Shown: positions 21,801-33,200 of the stretch, piece after piece | Layout: every line of letters begins with the position of its first letter | How positions within the stretch are numbered: the first letter of the stretch is position 1 | Notes under the pieces: generated by a model | What the model saw: the letters and a program-made list of their open reading frames with translations, nothing else | The model's database searches: none | Told to the model about the DNA's origin: nothing | From: Amoebophrya sp. A120 | Taxonomy: Eukaryota > Sar > Dinophyceae > Syndiniales > Amoebophryaceae | Assembly: GCA_905178155.1 (NCBI GenBank) | Contig: CAJINV010000020.1 | Span: 558,001 to 622,000, forward strand | DNA: 64,000 nt | Reading direction: 5' to 3' | Program-made: the position numbers and the translations under genes

Positions 21801-23489
21801 TGCCTTGTTTATTTTGCATAAGATCTACTTACCCAAATCTTTGCTATTTTGCTGCACTGTGAATTTGATGTGTCCCTGGTGCTGGCATACGCATACGCAA
21901 GATGGGACGTCGTGTACTAGCTTCCTTTCGGGCAACATCAAAGCTTTGCGCTACACATGCAGCTTCCAAGTTTGTTTCGGGTAAGTAGTTTTCCTCTCGA
22001 AAAGCGGAGTTGCAGAATCGCATCGAGGATGACGGATTTCCTGAAGACTACCCAAGGTCGCCCGGGCAGGTGCACCTGCAGGCCGAGAATTACCGGCGGG
22101 AGGTCATTCTTCCGTCGGAGGTCAACTGTCAGAAAATTGTGGCCAAGCCGTGTCGGTGCCCCTGGGAAGAGAAGCAGTTCAATGCGCTGTGCCGAGAGTT
22201 AGAGGAGGAACTACTAATAAAAAAGCTTCAAGAATTATGTCGGGAGCAGAGCAACAAGGGGTATGCGAAAAATGTCAATGAACATTCTTTTTGTTCTCAG
22301 CATCATCAAGAAAATCACTATCATCGTAGTACAACAACCATCAACCTAAGAATCCCCACCGTCGACCACACGACGAGAAGAACACAGCAAGCTACAGTGC
22401 CTCCAAGTGGACGATCACGTCGACAAGAGAATCCAGCCTTAATTCCAACGTACTCCTTTGACGCCCCACCGTCGCAGCAGGTGCAGTACTGCAGGGACAA
22501 GGGCCGGTGTGTGCGTACGCGCTTGGACCGAGCCCGGGGGGATTTCGTGCAGGAGATGTTCGCGGTGCACCCGAAATTCCTGGTATGAGAGTACAAAACC
22601 CCCCTGCTCCCCCTCGTCATTTGTCATGCAAAACCCCAAAAAATAAAAATCTAACTCTAAGACTAAGTGCATCCCTGTGGCACTGTTTATTGCATGACAG
22701 ATTCCGGAAGTAGCCAAAACAGTACGACACTCGGCGCATGAATTTGTCATGCATCCTCGGCTCCACGTGTACTGTACAGGTGTTTGTATTGCTGTTCATG
22801 CAAAATGTAGTAAATAACAAATGAGGGAAAAGGGGAGTTGTGCACTCTCATACCTGGGGAAGGGCATCTCGCTGGAGTACACCACTTACATCTTCGAGGA
22901 TATGGAGGTGTCAGAATCGAAATTGACAAAATCAAAAAATTTGTGATGCACAAAATCGACACCAGTTGGAGCCTCAGTTTGTAAGTGGCGCATGACAAAT
23001 TTCGGGAGCACCCAAATCCCGTCTGTCATGCTGTTTGGGCAAAGAACGCTGCTCCTGTCATGCTACTCGCGCAGCCCATTGCATACCCCTAAACAGGCTT
23101 CCAATCGGTCTCATTTGCCTGCTCCCCAACACAGGCCTTACGTGCCCTACATTTTATGCATCACAAATCATTTTGATTTTGTCGATTTCGATCCTGACAC
23201 ATCCATAGAGGAAAATAAAGACTCGTTTGAAAGTATTTTCCCCGGCGCAACCCCCCTGGAGCGGGAGAGCCGGAGCAGAACGTTTCAAGCCACGACACGA
23301 AAGCCGAACCGGCCGCGGTTGCAGATCGAGGTTACCTTACGGACCGAGCACGGGTCGCAGGCCCAATCCGTCCCGATCGTACGCAAGGATAACCCGAAAA
23401 AAACCGTGCTCAACCGACACAGCAGCGGGGTGCGAGTCCGGATAAAGGCAATTGGGGCGGAGATCGCGTTTGTGGACCTGCATTTGTGA
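15807..23489 (+). CDS. Giant secretory low-complexity protein of unknown function (about 2156 aa)
   Basis: Not recognised. Exons 15807-18244, 18560-21704, 22016-22583, 22858-22900 and 23213-23489 total 6471 bases, exactly 2157 codons. Three introns are introners; 21705-22015 is a canonical GT-AG intron. An N-terminal hydrophobic segment (LGVVVYITGIQLLGIFILA) looks like a signal peptide. Most of the protein is disordered and rich in His, Ser, Ala, Asp and Gln, with His-Asp clusters. Folded-looking islands lie around 18560-19150 (ending near HGWVMLWKDGLQRMHVVEPK), 20960-21340, and the C-terminal 300 residues, which hold several Cys. A segment at 21402-21479 has strong splice signals and is 78 bases long, so it may be an optional in-frame intron. 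Location is inferred as secreted or endomembrane. Confidence 0.75.
18245..18554. mobile_element. Introner, family A (310 bp)
   Basis: Flanked by CGACC at 18240-18244 and 18555-18559. Ends TATCAAATGTAAAAATGTCT and AGACATTTTTACATTTGATA are perfect inverted complements, extended further by CTGGGTCTGGAA. Removal keeps the frame of the giant gene. Confidence 0.95.
21402..21479 (+). other. Possible 78-base in-frame canonical intron
   Basis: Starts GTAAGTGATC and ends with a pyrimidine-rich tract and CCACAG, both good spliceosomal signals. The length is a multiple of three and the frame is open through it, so retained and spliced forms would both be translatable. Confidence 0.5.
22584..22852. mobile_element. 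Introner, family E (269 bp)
   Basis: Flanked by CCTGG at 22579-22583 and 22853-22857. Ends TATGAGAGT and ACTCTCATA are inverted complements, followed inside by diverged complementary C-rich and G-rich stretches. The body contains TTTGTCATGC motifs near both ends. It is the only family E copy in the window. Confidence 0.9.
22901..23207. mobile_element. Introner, family C (307 bp)
   Basis: Flanked by GAGGA at 22896-22900 and 23208-23212. Ends resemble TATGGAGGTGTCAGAATCGA and its complement, with a CGAAATTGACAAAATC inner repeat. The host exon on its left is only 43 bases long. Confidence 0.93.
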
Positions 23490-24597
23490 TGAAAATGTAG
23501 TTGTAGCTGTAAGTGGTTGTAGAAACGAGCTCTCGTCGTAGTTGCGGATGCGGACCGTGTGCTGCGTGGAACAGGCTGGTGCTGCCCTGTATCGTTCTCA
23601 CCGGGGAGTTGAACAAACGTATGAATCCGAAAAAAAATCTTAATCGTTTTTTACAAAAAACTGAATCTACTTTGTCTTTGTCTTGTATCACATCTTCACC
23701 TTCAACTGTTAAACTATCTGAAATGGAATGTATACACATCTTCAGAGCTGCAAAAAGAAAAAGAATTCCTAGAGACTACAAATTTTTGTATACTACGGCC
23801 GCTCGTTGCCATCGGATTGCATCGAGAGTCTAATGAGTAATCAGCGGCTAATTTTAATGGCAATGTTTCTGTACACTAGCAGCAATGTAGTTGCATTGTA
23901 TTAATTTGTAGCACGCAAAAACGAAAGATGACACGACGCTATGAATTGATGTTGGCTGCGTGTTGCAGTGAAAATTCGAATGTAGGGGATATCTCGGTAG
24001 AGTAAAGTTGGAGCTGGGGGCGGAAAGGAAAACTGCCGCTCAATGGAAAAAACGCGATAAGAAAAGCACGAGCTGCGACGTGTAGACCGCAACTCTTGTT
24101 GCTCTTCTATCCTCATAACCGAAAGCATAAGCTGCATTCTCTCCATGTCTTCATCTTCTATCGGTGTTAGATTCTCTATTTCGGTTATTAGAACGCTGTG
24201 CCATTTTTTCGATGTGGACCGAGGGTAGTTACGCAATCGAGAGGACAAAGGTGAAACGGAATCGCATGTGTGAAAAGCTTACGATATTAAAATCATGATT
24301 TGTGGTTGAATGGTCACATGTTGATTGGTCAAGTATTCATGAAGCTTGTTATAGCCCTGTTTGTACGCTGTTATTGTGTTATTGTTTCGCTGTCGTCACC
24401 TTCCTAGGATTAAACTGAATTCTCCAGCTAGCTGCGGCCCCTCATTATTTTCGCGCACCCCTCTCTCTGTACTCGAATAATTTGAAACTGCTACTGTAGC
24501 AGCGCAGCTTATTTGCATCGCGGTTTCTCTTCTACTGAGCTGCTTGGTGTTACCACTGTACTATTATACTTTTTCCACCTGCGATTTGCATTTGACT
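23490..24597 (+). other. Intergenic region
   Basis: About 1.1 kb, AT-rich. A 115-codon minus-strand frame at 23901-24248 has no ATG start, and its composition gives no sign of selection, so I do not call it. No introner or repeat seen. Confidence 0.45.
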
Positions 24598-27500
24598 ATG
24601 CCGCGCCACACTCACTCCGCTCGTTGCTTTGATAATTCTCTGTTGCAAGAACAGCTGCACGTGCTCACCCGCAACATCGCTCCGCAAGTTCGGGTCAACA
24701 TGTCGTTTTCCCTATCTGGTTCCCGGAGCTCTTCGCCGAACTGCGAAAGCATTTACATCGAGCACGGGACGAACGAGGAGCCATTGAGATTACCAAGGAA
24801 TCTAGCAGCTTCTTCGAGCTTCTTTCCAGGACGTCAAAGAGCAGCCCCTGCGGGGAGTTCGTGATCGATGGCCAAGCTTCGGGGTACCACATTCTCCTCA
24901 TTGACACCAGCAGCCGGTAATGGAAAGCATATTATCGGGGACGACGAGATATTTAGTTACCCACCAGTACTTCTAGGGGGTACAGCTATCCGCAATGTAG
25001 CAACATCAGATTCTTCGACTGCGGCATCCACGGGTACTAGTACGAGAAGCAAGATGCCGGCTGGTGGAGTATTAGGCGCAGGTAGTACCAGTACGTCGAG
25101 CTCCGTGTTGAAAAATGGAGCGAGCGGGGCAACCGGGAACACGAATAAACGTCAGCACCTGGATCCGCTGGACCCGCAAGTGGCTGCGGAAATCCCGTCC
25201 TTCGGCGAATGGTTTGACTGGCAAGAGGACGCGGATATTCTTGCCGACAATGTTGGGGACGAAACTTCAAAGAAGTCCGACTTGCCGGACAGTGTAATGA
25301 AGGAGATCATGCTCTCCTGGAGACTCAGAAAACCGTATGTTTTGTTGAATTCTGTTTCTTAATGAAATTTTTCGTTTCGAGGAGGTGTCGTTGTGCTGAC
25401 CTAAAGAAGTTTTTTGTGGTCCACAACAAACCAAAAATGAGGCTGGAATTATAAAAATGGTGCACTTGTTCGTTCATAAATTAATCACCACCTCCAGGTA
25501 CCTGATCTACTGTTGCATTCTTGGCGTGGCGTCCTTCGCTCTGCTCCTATTGACCGCGTATTCCAACATGTCCAGAAGCACGCAACAGGGAGGAGGTGCT
25601 GGTGCTGGCACCGGTACAACTGTTAGCGCGGTGGAACAACAGCAGCACCAGTCCTCCACCTCCAGCAATATTAAACTGCAGCCACACTACCACTGGGCAC
25701 TGGAGCTGGCGGAGATTATCATCGGCCTTTGCCTGGTCGTGGAAACGCTCGTCACCTGGTACACCCTGGGCAACCGCGCCTTCTTCGCGTCCCGGTGGTG
25801 CAGGTTCGATTTCGCGGTCAGCTTGGGGACCACGTGGATCGTATGAATTGTAAAAATGTCTGGGTGTGGTTCTGGAAGATTGCCAGATTTGTCATGCAGG
25901 TTTTCCATGACCCATGAGGTCTCGTATGTAGGACCCAGCGTGACAGATTCTGCGAGACCTTTCTAATGCCTGCTAACCTGCATGGGAAACTGCCTCTCGA
26001 TTAGGTCAAAAGTGCACAGCTTTTGGCAATCACGCAACACAGTTTTTTGCCTGATTCAGATTTAGCATGACAAGTCGCAACCATCCAGATCCAGACATGT
26101 TTGTAGTTGATAGATCGTGTTGCTGGAGTCCTGGGACCGGTTTGATTTCATCGAGGAGTACTTTGAAATGCCGATTTTGATCCTGCGGTTCGGCCTGCAA
26201 CCGCTGCGGTTGATCCAGACCGCGCACATTATCCGCAAAGCGAGGCAGATGCAAATCACGCAAAACAGCACACGGATTTTCTGGGAAAAGCTGCCCACGG
26301 AAGAGCCGCACTTTTCTTCGTCAACATCATCCTCTTCGGCGATGCATTCAGCCTCGTCGGGGATGAACAACAACAAAACGCTTTTCCGCGGCATGATCGG
26401 CGCGAAGTTTTTCTCTTCTGCTGGAGACGCGTCCTATGAGTACGAGCAGGTCGTTCCTGGGAACTCCAGTGGCAGACACGCGCCCAGCGACGTAGAGCCG
26501 GATGGCACGGGGCGGAGTCTGTTTTCCGCGACATCTGCATCAAGTGCTGGTCAGCACAAAAATAACTACCACCGAGGTCAACAACATCTGTTCAGCGACC
26601 ACCACGATATTACGAGGAGTGCGTCCTCCAGTAAGGACTCGCTTTCGACGCACCAGAGTCATGTGGGAAAAATTGTGGAGCTGCAAGAGGTAGTTGTGTC
26701 GTCAGCTTCCACTCCCCCAACGGTGGGCCCTGCTTCTTCTTCAAAAGGTGGCTTTTTTCTTGGCAGTTCAAGTTCTTCTGCTGGTGCAACTTCTACTGCA
26801 AGAAACAACAACGCTAAAGTAGAACACTACTCGTTTTCAGGTCCGGGGCCGTTCTTGAGCGGCGGCATCGAACACCAGGATCTCCTCGGGGCGGGGTCAG
26901 CTTCGAGTCCGGTGCAAGCTGAGCAGGACGACGGGCAGCACTGCAGCTTCCGGGCGTTTTTACCCGCGCTCATCGAGTTTCTGCCCCTGACGCTGCGGTT
27001 CGCAGAGTGGAGGTTACTTTTCAAGCCCCAAGTCCACGGGTTTTCGCACTTTCGCTTTCTCAAACTGCTGGAGGAGCACGACGGGGCGGTGGTGCTGCTG
27101 GTGCGCGACTCGCAAGGCTGCGTGTTCGGTGCATTCACCGAGCGGCTGAAACCACACTCGGAGCACAGGGAGCTCTCCTTTGTGTTTACATTTGGGAAAC
27201 AAGATACTAGTTTAGCTTCACCTCCGGGATCTACATCGTCCACCAACAGTCGCGTAAGTAGCGGCCGGCGCCAGCAGCACGCACACTTGAGTATCGAGAT
27301 CGAGGATGATAGCGGAGATACTACAGGAGCTACGTCTAGTAGTAGGCCTCCCGCAGCAACAGTCGCTTCTGATTCATTTCATACGACCGCGCCGGCGCTG
27401 CCTGGAAGTCCGCAGTTTGTCGCCGCCAGCCTGTTGAAGACCAACAAGAATTTTTCCCCGGGTACTAGTACTTCCTTCCTTCCGGGAGACCACCAAAATG

Positions 27501-27790
27501 CTGCATTCGCGCCGAGAATCCGCGTCGGATTCTACAACAGCGTGCCCGACCTCACGTCGAGTGCTTCGCAAAATCGCGTGGTCGGCCGAAGCACTTCCAA
27601 GGGAAACGAGCTACCGGCGGTCCTCTTCGAAGAGTCTCTGTTGTGCTTCGGGGAGGCCCTGATCCTGCAGATCGACCATTTGCTGCGCGGTGCGTCCAAG
27701 CCCTGCGCAGCGTACGGACTGAGCGAGGCCCTGACGGCGACGCAAGACTTCGTCATCCAAGACCTTGAGCTGTGGCGGTTCGAGAACTAG
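24598..27790 (+). CDS. Voltage-sensor domain fused to a TLDc domain
   Basis: Exons: first part ending 24916, then 24957-25334, 25498-25841 and 26118-27790. Introns 24917-24956 (40 bp) and 25335-25497 are GT-AG; the last is an introner. S1 is YLIYCCILGVASFALLLL. S2 is WALELAEIIIGLCLVVETLV, with the usual acidic residues. S3 contains WCRFDFAVSLGTTWIVLL, and S4 is LRFGLQPLRLIQTAHIIRKA with spaced arginines. No pore segment follows. Downstream of a Ser-rich linker lies a TLDc domain (about 26985-27787), with GFSHFRFLKLLEEHDGAVVL and VFGAFTERL early, and the closing DFVIQDLELWRFE. A disordered insertion of about 110 residues splits it. TLDc proteins such as OXR1 and NCOA7 bind the V-ATPase. A voltage-sensing membrane regulator is an inference. 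The start is unresolved: the ATG at 24598 is in a different frame from the convincing FPELFAELRKH reading, so a 5' intron may be missed. Confidence 0.78.
24917..24956 (+). other. Very short GT-AG intron (40 bp)
   Basis: Starts GTAATGG and ends ATATTTAG. Removal joins two otherwise incompatible frames (DTSSR to YPPVLLGG) with matching phase. It is inferred only from frame continuity. Confidence 0.6.
25842..26112. mobile_element. Introner, family A (271 bp), between S3 and S4
   Basis: Flanked by GATCG at 25837-25841 and 26113-26117. Ends TATGAATTGTAAAAATGTCT and its diverged complement ATGTTTGTAGTTGATA. Removal joins TTWI to VLLESWDRF in frame. Confidence 0.93.
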
Positions 27791-28631
27791 GGTGGAAACT
27801 AGAGTTTTCGACGATATCGATATGGACGTGGTGGAATCTATCATGCCGCTTCTAGAAGTCAGTACGCATGTTTATGTCGCGTTGACGGCACCAGGAGCAA
27901 CGAGTAGCACTTTTGAAGTCACGATTTTGAACAATAACAAACCCTTCGCCGAAGTTCTTGTGTTTGATGCAATAAAAAGCAAGCACTACTAGGATGACCT
28001 TCGCGCGGTTCGTTCTACCAATGCAAAACAGGTGCAGGTGGCGTTTCCACCACTGCAAAACAGGTGATTCTTTCCACCAATGCAAAACTTATAGCAACTA
28101 CCTAGGCTTTTCGTCTTCTTGCTGTTTCTTTTCACTTCGCTTGTCATTCTATCCCTCCGGTTTCCTGTCAGTGTACTATAAAAGATGCAAGATTTGGACT
28201 TACTTGAAGTTGAAGCTAAGTAACAAGACTGAGCTGTTTCTCCTACTTGAGCGAGAGTAGTCTTCACTCTGTTTATCCAGTAGCAAAGATTGTATCTCTG
28301 GTCTTCATCTTGCTGAGAGAGCGAGCGCAATGTTGACGAGTGAGCATTTTTATATTCACGATGCTGTAGTTTCGGAGCTCTTTTTACGGCTTTCAAAATA
28401 AACCTGAATTTTCGACAATTCTAAAAAAAGCGTGTGAGTTCTTCAATTAACATAGTTGTTGGCTGTGAGTGCAATGACCGCTCGGCCGGCGTTCTGTTTA
28501 AGCATTTCTTCCGATGTGAATGTGATGAAACGTTAAATTGGGGCATTTGCTTGCCTTACACGAAACTCAAATCTATTCTTAAATCACGAGCTCTGTGAGG
28601 CACAACACCAAGAAAAGAGCAGCCCTTCGCA
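27791..28631 (+). other. Intergenic region
   Basis: 3' flank of the voltage-sensor gene and upstream region of the cox1 fragment. A 57-codon ATG frame at 27822-27992 is possible but unsupported. A small tandem repeat lies at 28016-28090. Otherwise nothing recognised. Confidence 0.45.
28016..28090 (+). repeat. Three imperfect copies of a CCACCAATGCAAAACAGGTG-like unit
   Basis: Copies start near 28016, 28046 and 28073, spaced by 25-30 bases. The core TGCAAAAC is similar to the family B introner end, which may be chance. Confidence 0.6.
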
Positions 28632-29434
28632 ATGTTGTCTCGTTTTCTCTCTTCAGCCTCCCGACCAGGAGGGCCGTCGCTGCGCTCGTTGCAGCTGCCC
28701 TTCGGGACGAATGGTGCTAATTTTACCGCCCGGTCCGCCGCGTCCAGGGAGGCAGTGTTGCGGTACTTGAAGCAGACGAGCGACGGTGCGGCGAAGCGCT
28801 TTTTTGCCTCCGCCGAGGCCCGGGCGCACAGCGGACAGGTGCTGGGGAATCCGCGGGGGCTGAGCACGTTCGGCGTCGGGTCTCGGGGCGGAAGAAACAG
28901 TCCGGATTGGAGTTTGCACCTGGTGGGCGGTTGCTTCACTGCCTGGTTCGCGATGGGCGGGGTGTCGGGGGTCGCGTTGGGAAACGCAGCGGTCGATGTC
29001 ACCCTGCACGATACCTATTACGTCGTCGGACACTTCCACATTATCATGGTATAGATACGAGTAAGTGAACTTCTTCTACGAATGCGAATCAATCTACAAA
29101 CACGTTTTGTCTACTGGTACAGCTACAGTAGTTCGCTGCAGGAGACGGAGATTACAGCGACAAGAAATTATTCGCGGACGTTCCATCATGTTAGTTATAG
29201 TTTGTCGAATGACGTGGTTTGTGGTTAACTCACTGTGCACGACATGGCCTTGCTGATTCAAATAACCCCCAGGTGAGTACCATCGCCCTGGCTATCGGGC
29301 TTGCCAACGCCGCAATTTTCGGGCCGGCAATCACGGTTTCAGCGGCGCGCGCTCTACCAACCACCACCAAGCGTGTGACGAGCCATCTTTTGGCCAAAGG
29401 TGCGAAAGGCGTAAACGGAATTCCCAAGATTTAG
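28632..29434 (+). CDS. cox1: Nuclear-encoded cytochrome c oxidase subunit 1 fragment
   Basis: Encodes part of the catalytic subunit of respiratory complex IV (inner mitochondrial membrane). Exon 1 is 28632-29048, the GT-AG intron 29049-29272 and exon 2 29273-29434, giving 192 residues. The first 90 or so residues are rich in Arg, Ser, Ala and Gly with few acids ([15 protein letters not shown]...), as expected of a mitochondrial presequence. Two core helices follow, containing [13 protein letters not shown]126 and D127 match the Mg site, H134 the heme a3 ligand and H136 the heme a ligand, with the spacing of bovine H368/D369/H376/H378. The usual protein is about 500 residues with 12 helices. 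Here only a segment around helices IX-X is present, so the rest must be encoded elsewhere. The intron and presequence argue for a functional nuclear gene rather than a mitochondrial DNA scrap. Confidence 0.9.
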
Positions 29435-30242
29435 CTGGATCCTACTTCAACTTCTAGGTCGTGTATGACACTTCTGACCCGACAAGCTGCCTATCGTAAA
29501 GCTCAAATAAAGCAGAAGGCGGAAGTCTGAGTTATCGTGCTCTGTAGTTGTACCACCACACCTGCTTCCGAGATCATATTAGATGTGGATTCAACGGACG
29601 CGAAGTCGAAAAAAAAAACAACTGAAACTGATTACCCTAGATGAAGTGCCTTCCCCATTTTTGGGGTAGAAATGAAGTACATGTAGTACCCTGGTGCACA
29701 AGATTTTAGCAGATGAGGCATTGTGATGTTTATGTCTTCACGCGGCCGCGGCGCTCCCAGTTGTTCATGTTCATTTTCAGCCAAGGTCAAAAGACAAGCA
29801 ACCGCCAGAGTACTTTTCTATTAGTCTTAATAGTTCTTTCATCTAGTTGTGTGTACATCATGTTGCGGCCCGATGAAGAACTACCCACATTTATCGGGGC
29901 TCTCATCTCTCCACTAGAATTCTTTCCTCGCCCACTTCTGTGGCTTAACGATCTTCACTTTTTTAGGAGCCCCACCCTGATTGTACATAAATTACCACAT
30001 GATTCTTCTTGGACATCATCACATGCAGGGTCGTGGTGGGATGTGATTTGCAGCTAGTACATCATCTTCTTCGTGGTCATTCCTTGCAGAGGGGTATTAC
30101 TTATAACACGTCTGAGGTTCATCTTGCAGCTGTGCCTTAAGTAGCACTCACATGCGGTCACTTTGCTGCCCGTTGCAGCCGTGTCGTGGTCTTCTTTCTT
30201 GGCAAAAATATTCCTGAACTTATCTCATCAAAATAAAACACA
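29435..30242 (+). other. Intergenic region
   Basis: Between the cox1 fragment and the next ATG. Contains a short poly-A run near 29610 and scattered short frames. No RNA gene, introner or repeat recognised. Confidence 0.45.
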
Positions 30243-33200
30243 ATGCCGCTCGCCGACGCCCCCAGGGAGTTTAAATCTGGCACACTTGTGCTGCGCAACA
30301 AGCGAGACGAAAAGAATGGCAAGGTGGACAACTGGCCGGCGACACACGGTGTGCGCGGGTACGACTTCCTCCAGGTGTACGATAAAACGCCTTGTGTGGT
30401 GAGAATGGTGGTGAACAAACAGATATGCATTGCAAAAGTAATGTCGTACTCGTATAATATGTAAATTGCACCTATGGCTATGCAGCATGACAAATCGAAA
30501 TCTATTTCCTTTCCTGAATATATAGCATTTGAATTTTCTCCTGCTAGTGCGATACTTTTGCAACGCATACCAGACGAAGCTTCCACTCGAAGTCGGGCCA
30601 TGGCACGAGGGGAAAGGACTAAAAGGACGATCTACGTCATTGAAGGACAATATATTTAAAGAATGGGGAAGATACATAAAGAATGGTGTAGGGTTGACAA
30701 ATGGGAAATGGTCATTGGATCAACCTTCCACACTATTCCGAATGCGCAAAGAGACGCAACGGTACGTCCGAGAGAAGTTTCCACACCCGTTCCGGTTATC
30801 CTGTGCAAAAGTATCGCATTCGTATAAATGCAAGTCTTGCATTACAAATTTTTTTCTCAAGGTAAATCTGCATTACAAATTTCAATTCTCATGCTGAGGG
30901 AATTTGTCATGCATTTATACGTCGATCGCAAGAGAACTACGTGAATCGTATGGAAAGTTAAAGAGCGTAAAAGTTAAAAAGTTATGTTGTAGTTCTTGTC
31001 GTAGCGTCTTTTCGTATCTCTCAGTTCTCACTTCGGTCTACGTTGCAGAATCTATCATAAAAATTGGCTCGGTAAAAGATGTACGTGAAACCAAAATGGA
31101 AAAGAAAGCAAATTTCAATTGAGCAAACATGTTGAAATCGGTTCGTATCGTGTGCTCGTAGTCCGGAAAGGTAGTTCGTCTCGTCTCTTAGGAATTTTTT
31201 ACTTATTCACACCTCTGCCAGGTGTCAGCCCTGTGCCTACCAAATGGTAGGGGGAGGGCTGTTCTGTTTTTTGCGCTTTTTTGGGCATCATCTGTTGAAG
31301 TCTGCGATGGGAGTTTCCGCGGGTTTAGGTGAGCTAGCACCCACGGAGCTTTACCCGCTGGACCAGGATTCTCCCATGCGAGCACCTTCTTCGTTCCTCC
31401 AGGCTTTTCTCGGCGTCCTTGGTCGGACGCCCCTGTTCTTGGTTGAAGTTGGACCCCGTGTGGCGGTAGCAGCTTCTTCTTTGCCCTGCCTTAGTAGCTC
31501 GAGCCTCGTTGCACTTCGTAAACTCTGCTCTTCGTAAAAGTGAAGTCGTCTGGTGCTTTGTTGTCTTACCTTAGTACGGTAACCCCTTTCCCCGCCTGTG
31601 TAAGAAGCATTAGCTTCCCATGTCCCCTTGCGTTTCTCGGCTAAACAGTTATTCGGTTATTCTTCTTCTAATGTTTACTTCAGTTGCTTTTCATTTATCA
31701 GCTTTAGTAGGGCATGATGCCAAAAGGGACGGACTGCCCTTAGAGCTCCCATGTCATGAAGAGTGCGCTATTGCTGTGGTGGCAGTAATTAAGCGGCTCT
31801 ACATTCTTCCTTTCAAAAAATCACAGGGATTAAGTGAAAGCATTTCGTTCGTCGTACCCAAAGTCTCTCGACCTGTCGTACCGTTACACGTTTAAAGTTG
31901 CGTCATTTTTAGTACCGTGAAAATCGTAGACCGTGACAAAGGGCAACTAAAGAATTATATCTAAAAAGGACCACTGCGAACAAAGCGTTAAAGGGTAAAT
32001 TGCATTTGCCGGGTCGTACAAGCACCGACGGGTCGTATACACACCGGGTCAAAACGGGTGGTATGTAAGCCGAATGAGACGTGGATTTGGAACAACATCT
32101 ACCGCCTACGACCATACCAAGAGCAGTTTTTTCCACGACAAGTATCATCACGCCACAAATGACATCTACGGAACCACATGTGACTGCTGCGGCACAGCAT
32201 CATTTCGACGCACCGAACCAAGCACAGGACGATATTTCTAACCCCTTACCGATCCTACCTTCACCACCACCTGCACCTTATCTACATCGGGAAAGCCCGC
32301 GCTGTCTCCCTCTCACAACACAGGAGCAACCTCGGTCGACTAGGCAGTGCTCCGGAGTCCGGGCCTCAGTTTCAAATAACGGATTGAGATCTTCCTGGGC
32401 ACCGCTTGATTCTCTTCGCACGGATTGGAAAAAAGGTTCTTGCCAAGATGGCGATGGACAGGTAACAACACCTCGTCCACAACCTGCGACACGCCTACCG
32501 ATTCGCTTCTTGTCATCGGATTCACAAGTGGATCGTTGCAGCTGGAGTACAGGAAAGGAGTATTGGGCGTTCGGTTGGGGTACTCTCCGCTGGCATTACG
32601 ACTTCTACCGCGGGACGTGGCGGTACGAAGACTCGATTGATCGGGCTAACCACGAGCTACACTACTGGGAGGATGCGGGCTTTGTGGTCGAAAACGGAGA
32701 AATTCGGCCACGCTCGTAGTTCTACGTTTTACAAACTCTAGCTGGTTTACAGCTCAAAATTAGATAGAAGTGCGCTAACACTGGGCTTTAAAATGGTTTC
32801 ATCCGACATGCGACCCCAGCCTGACACTCAGCGCCAAAACCAGATTACGTCTAGCCCGAATGCTGCAGACTTCCCAGAGGTTATTAGCATTACACCTTCG
32901 TCCTCCGCATTACAGCTTCTGAAAAAACCATCCAGACCGCTGCTGCCAAACCCTCCTCGCGAAAACTTCCTCCACGCCGTGAGCAACTCGATAGTAGCTG
33001 TAGCGGAATACTGTGATGTGCAACAATTGTACACGAGCGACATCTTCGCCATTAAAACTGAGTACAAGAGCGAAGAGCTGCCGGTGGCCTGGATGGCGGA
33101 TTTCACGATACCGCTTCAGATGAAGTATGCGTCATTCAAAAAACACGTCCTCGACCCGAATGCTTGGTGCTCTGATCGCCTTAGGCCCGACGTTTTTACT

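Noticed and set aside
23901-24248. 115-codon minus-strand frame
   Set aside because: No ATG start and no recognisable similarity or codon pattern.
28632-29434. Cox1 fragment as a nonfunctional mitochondrial DNA scrap
   Set aside because: It has an ATG, a presequence-like leader, a GT-AG intron whose removal keeps frame, intact metal and heme ligands and a clean stop.
30931-31758. Hammerhead ribozyme in the terminal repeat
   Set aside because: Such ribozymes occur in Penelope-like pseudo-LTRs, but I could not find the CTGATGA and GAAA core in either orientation by eye.
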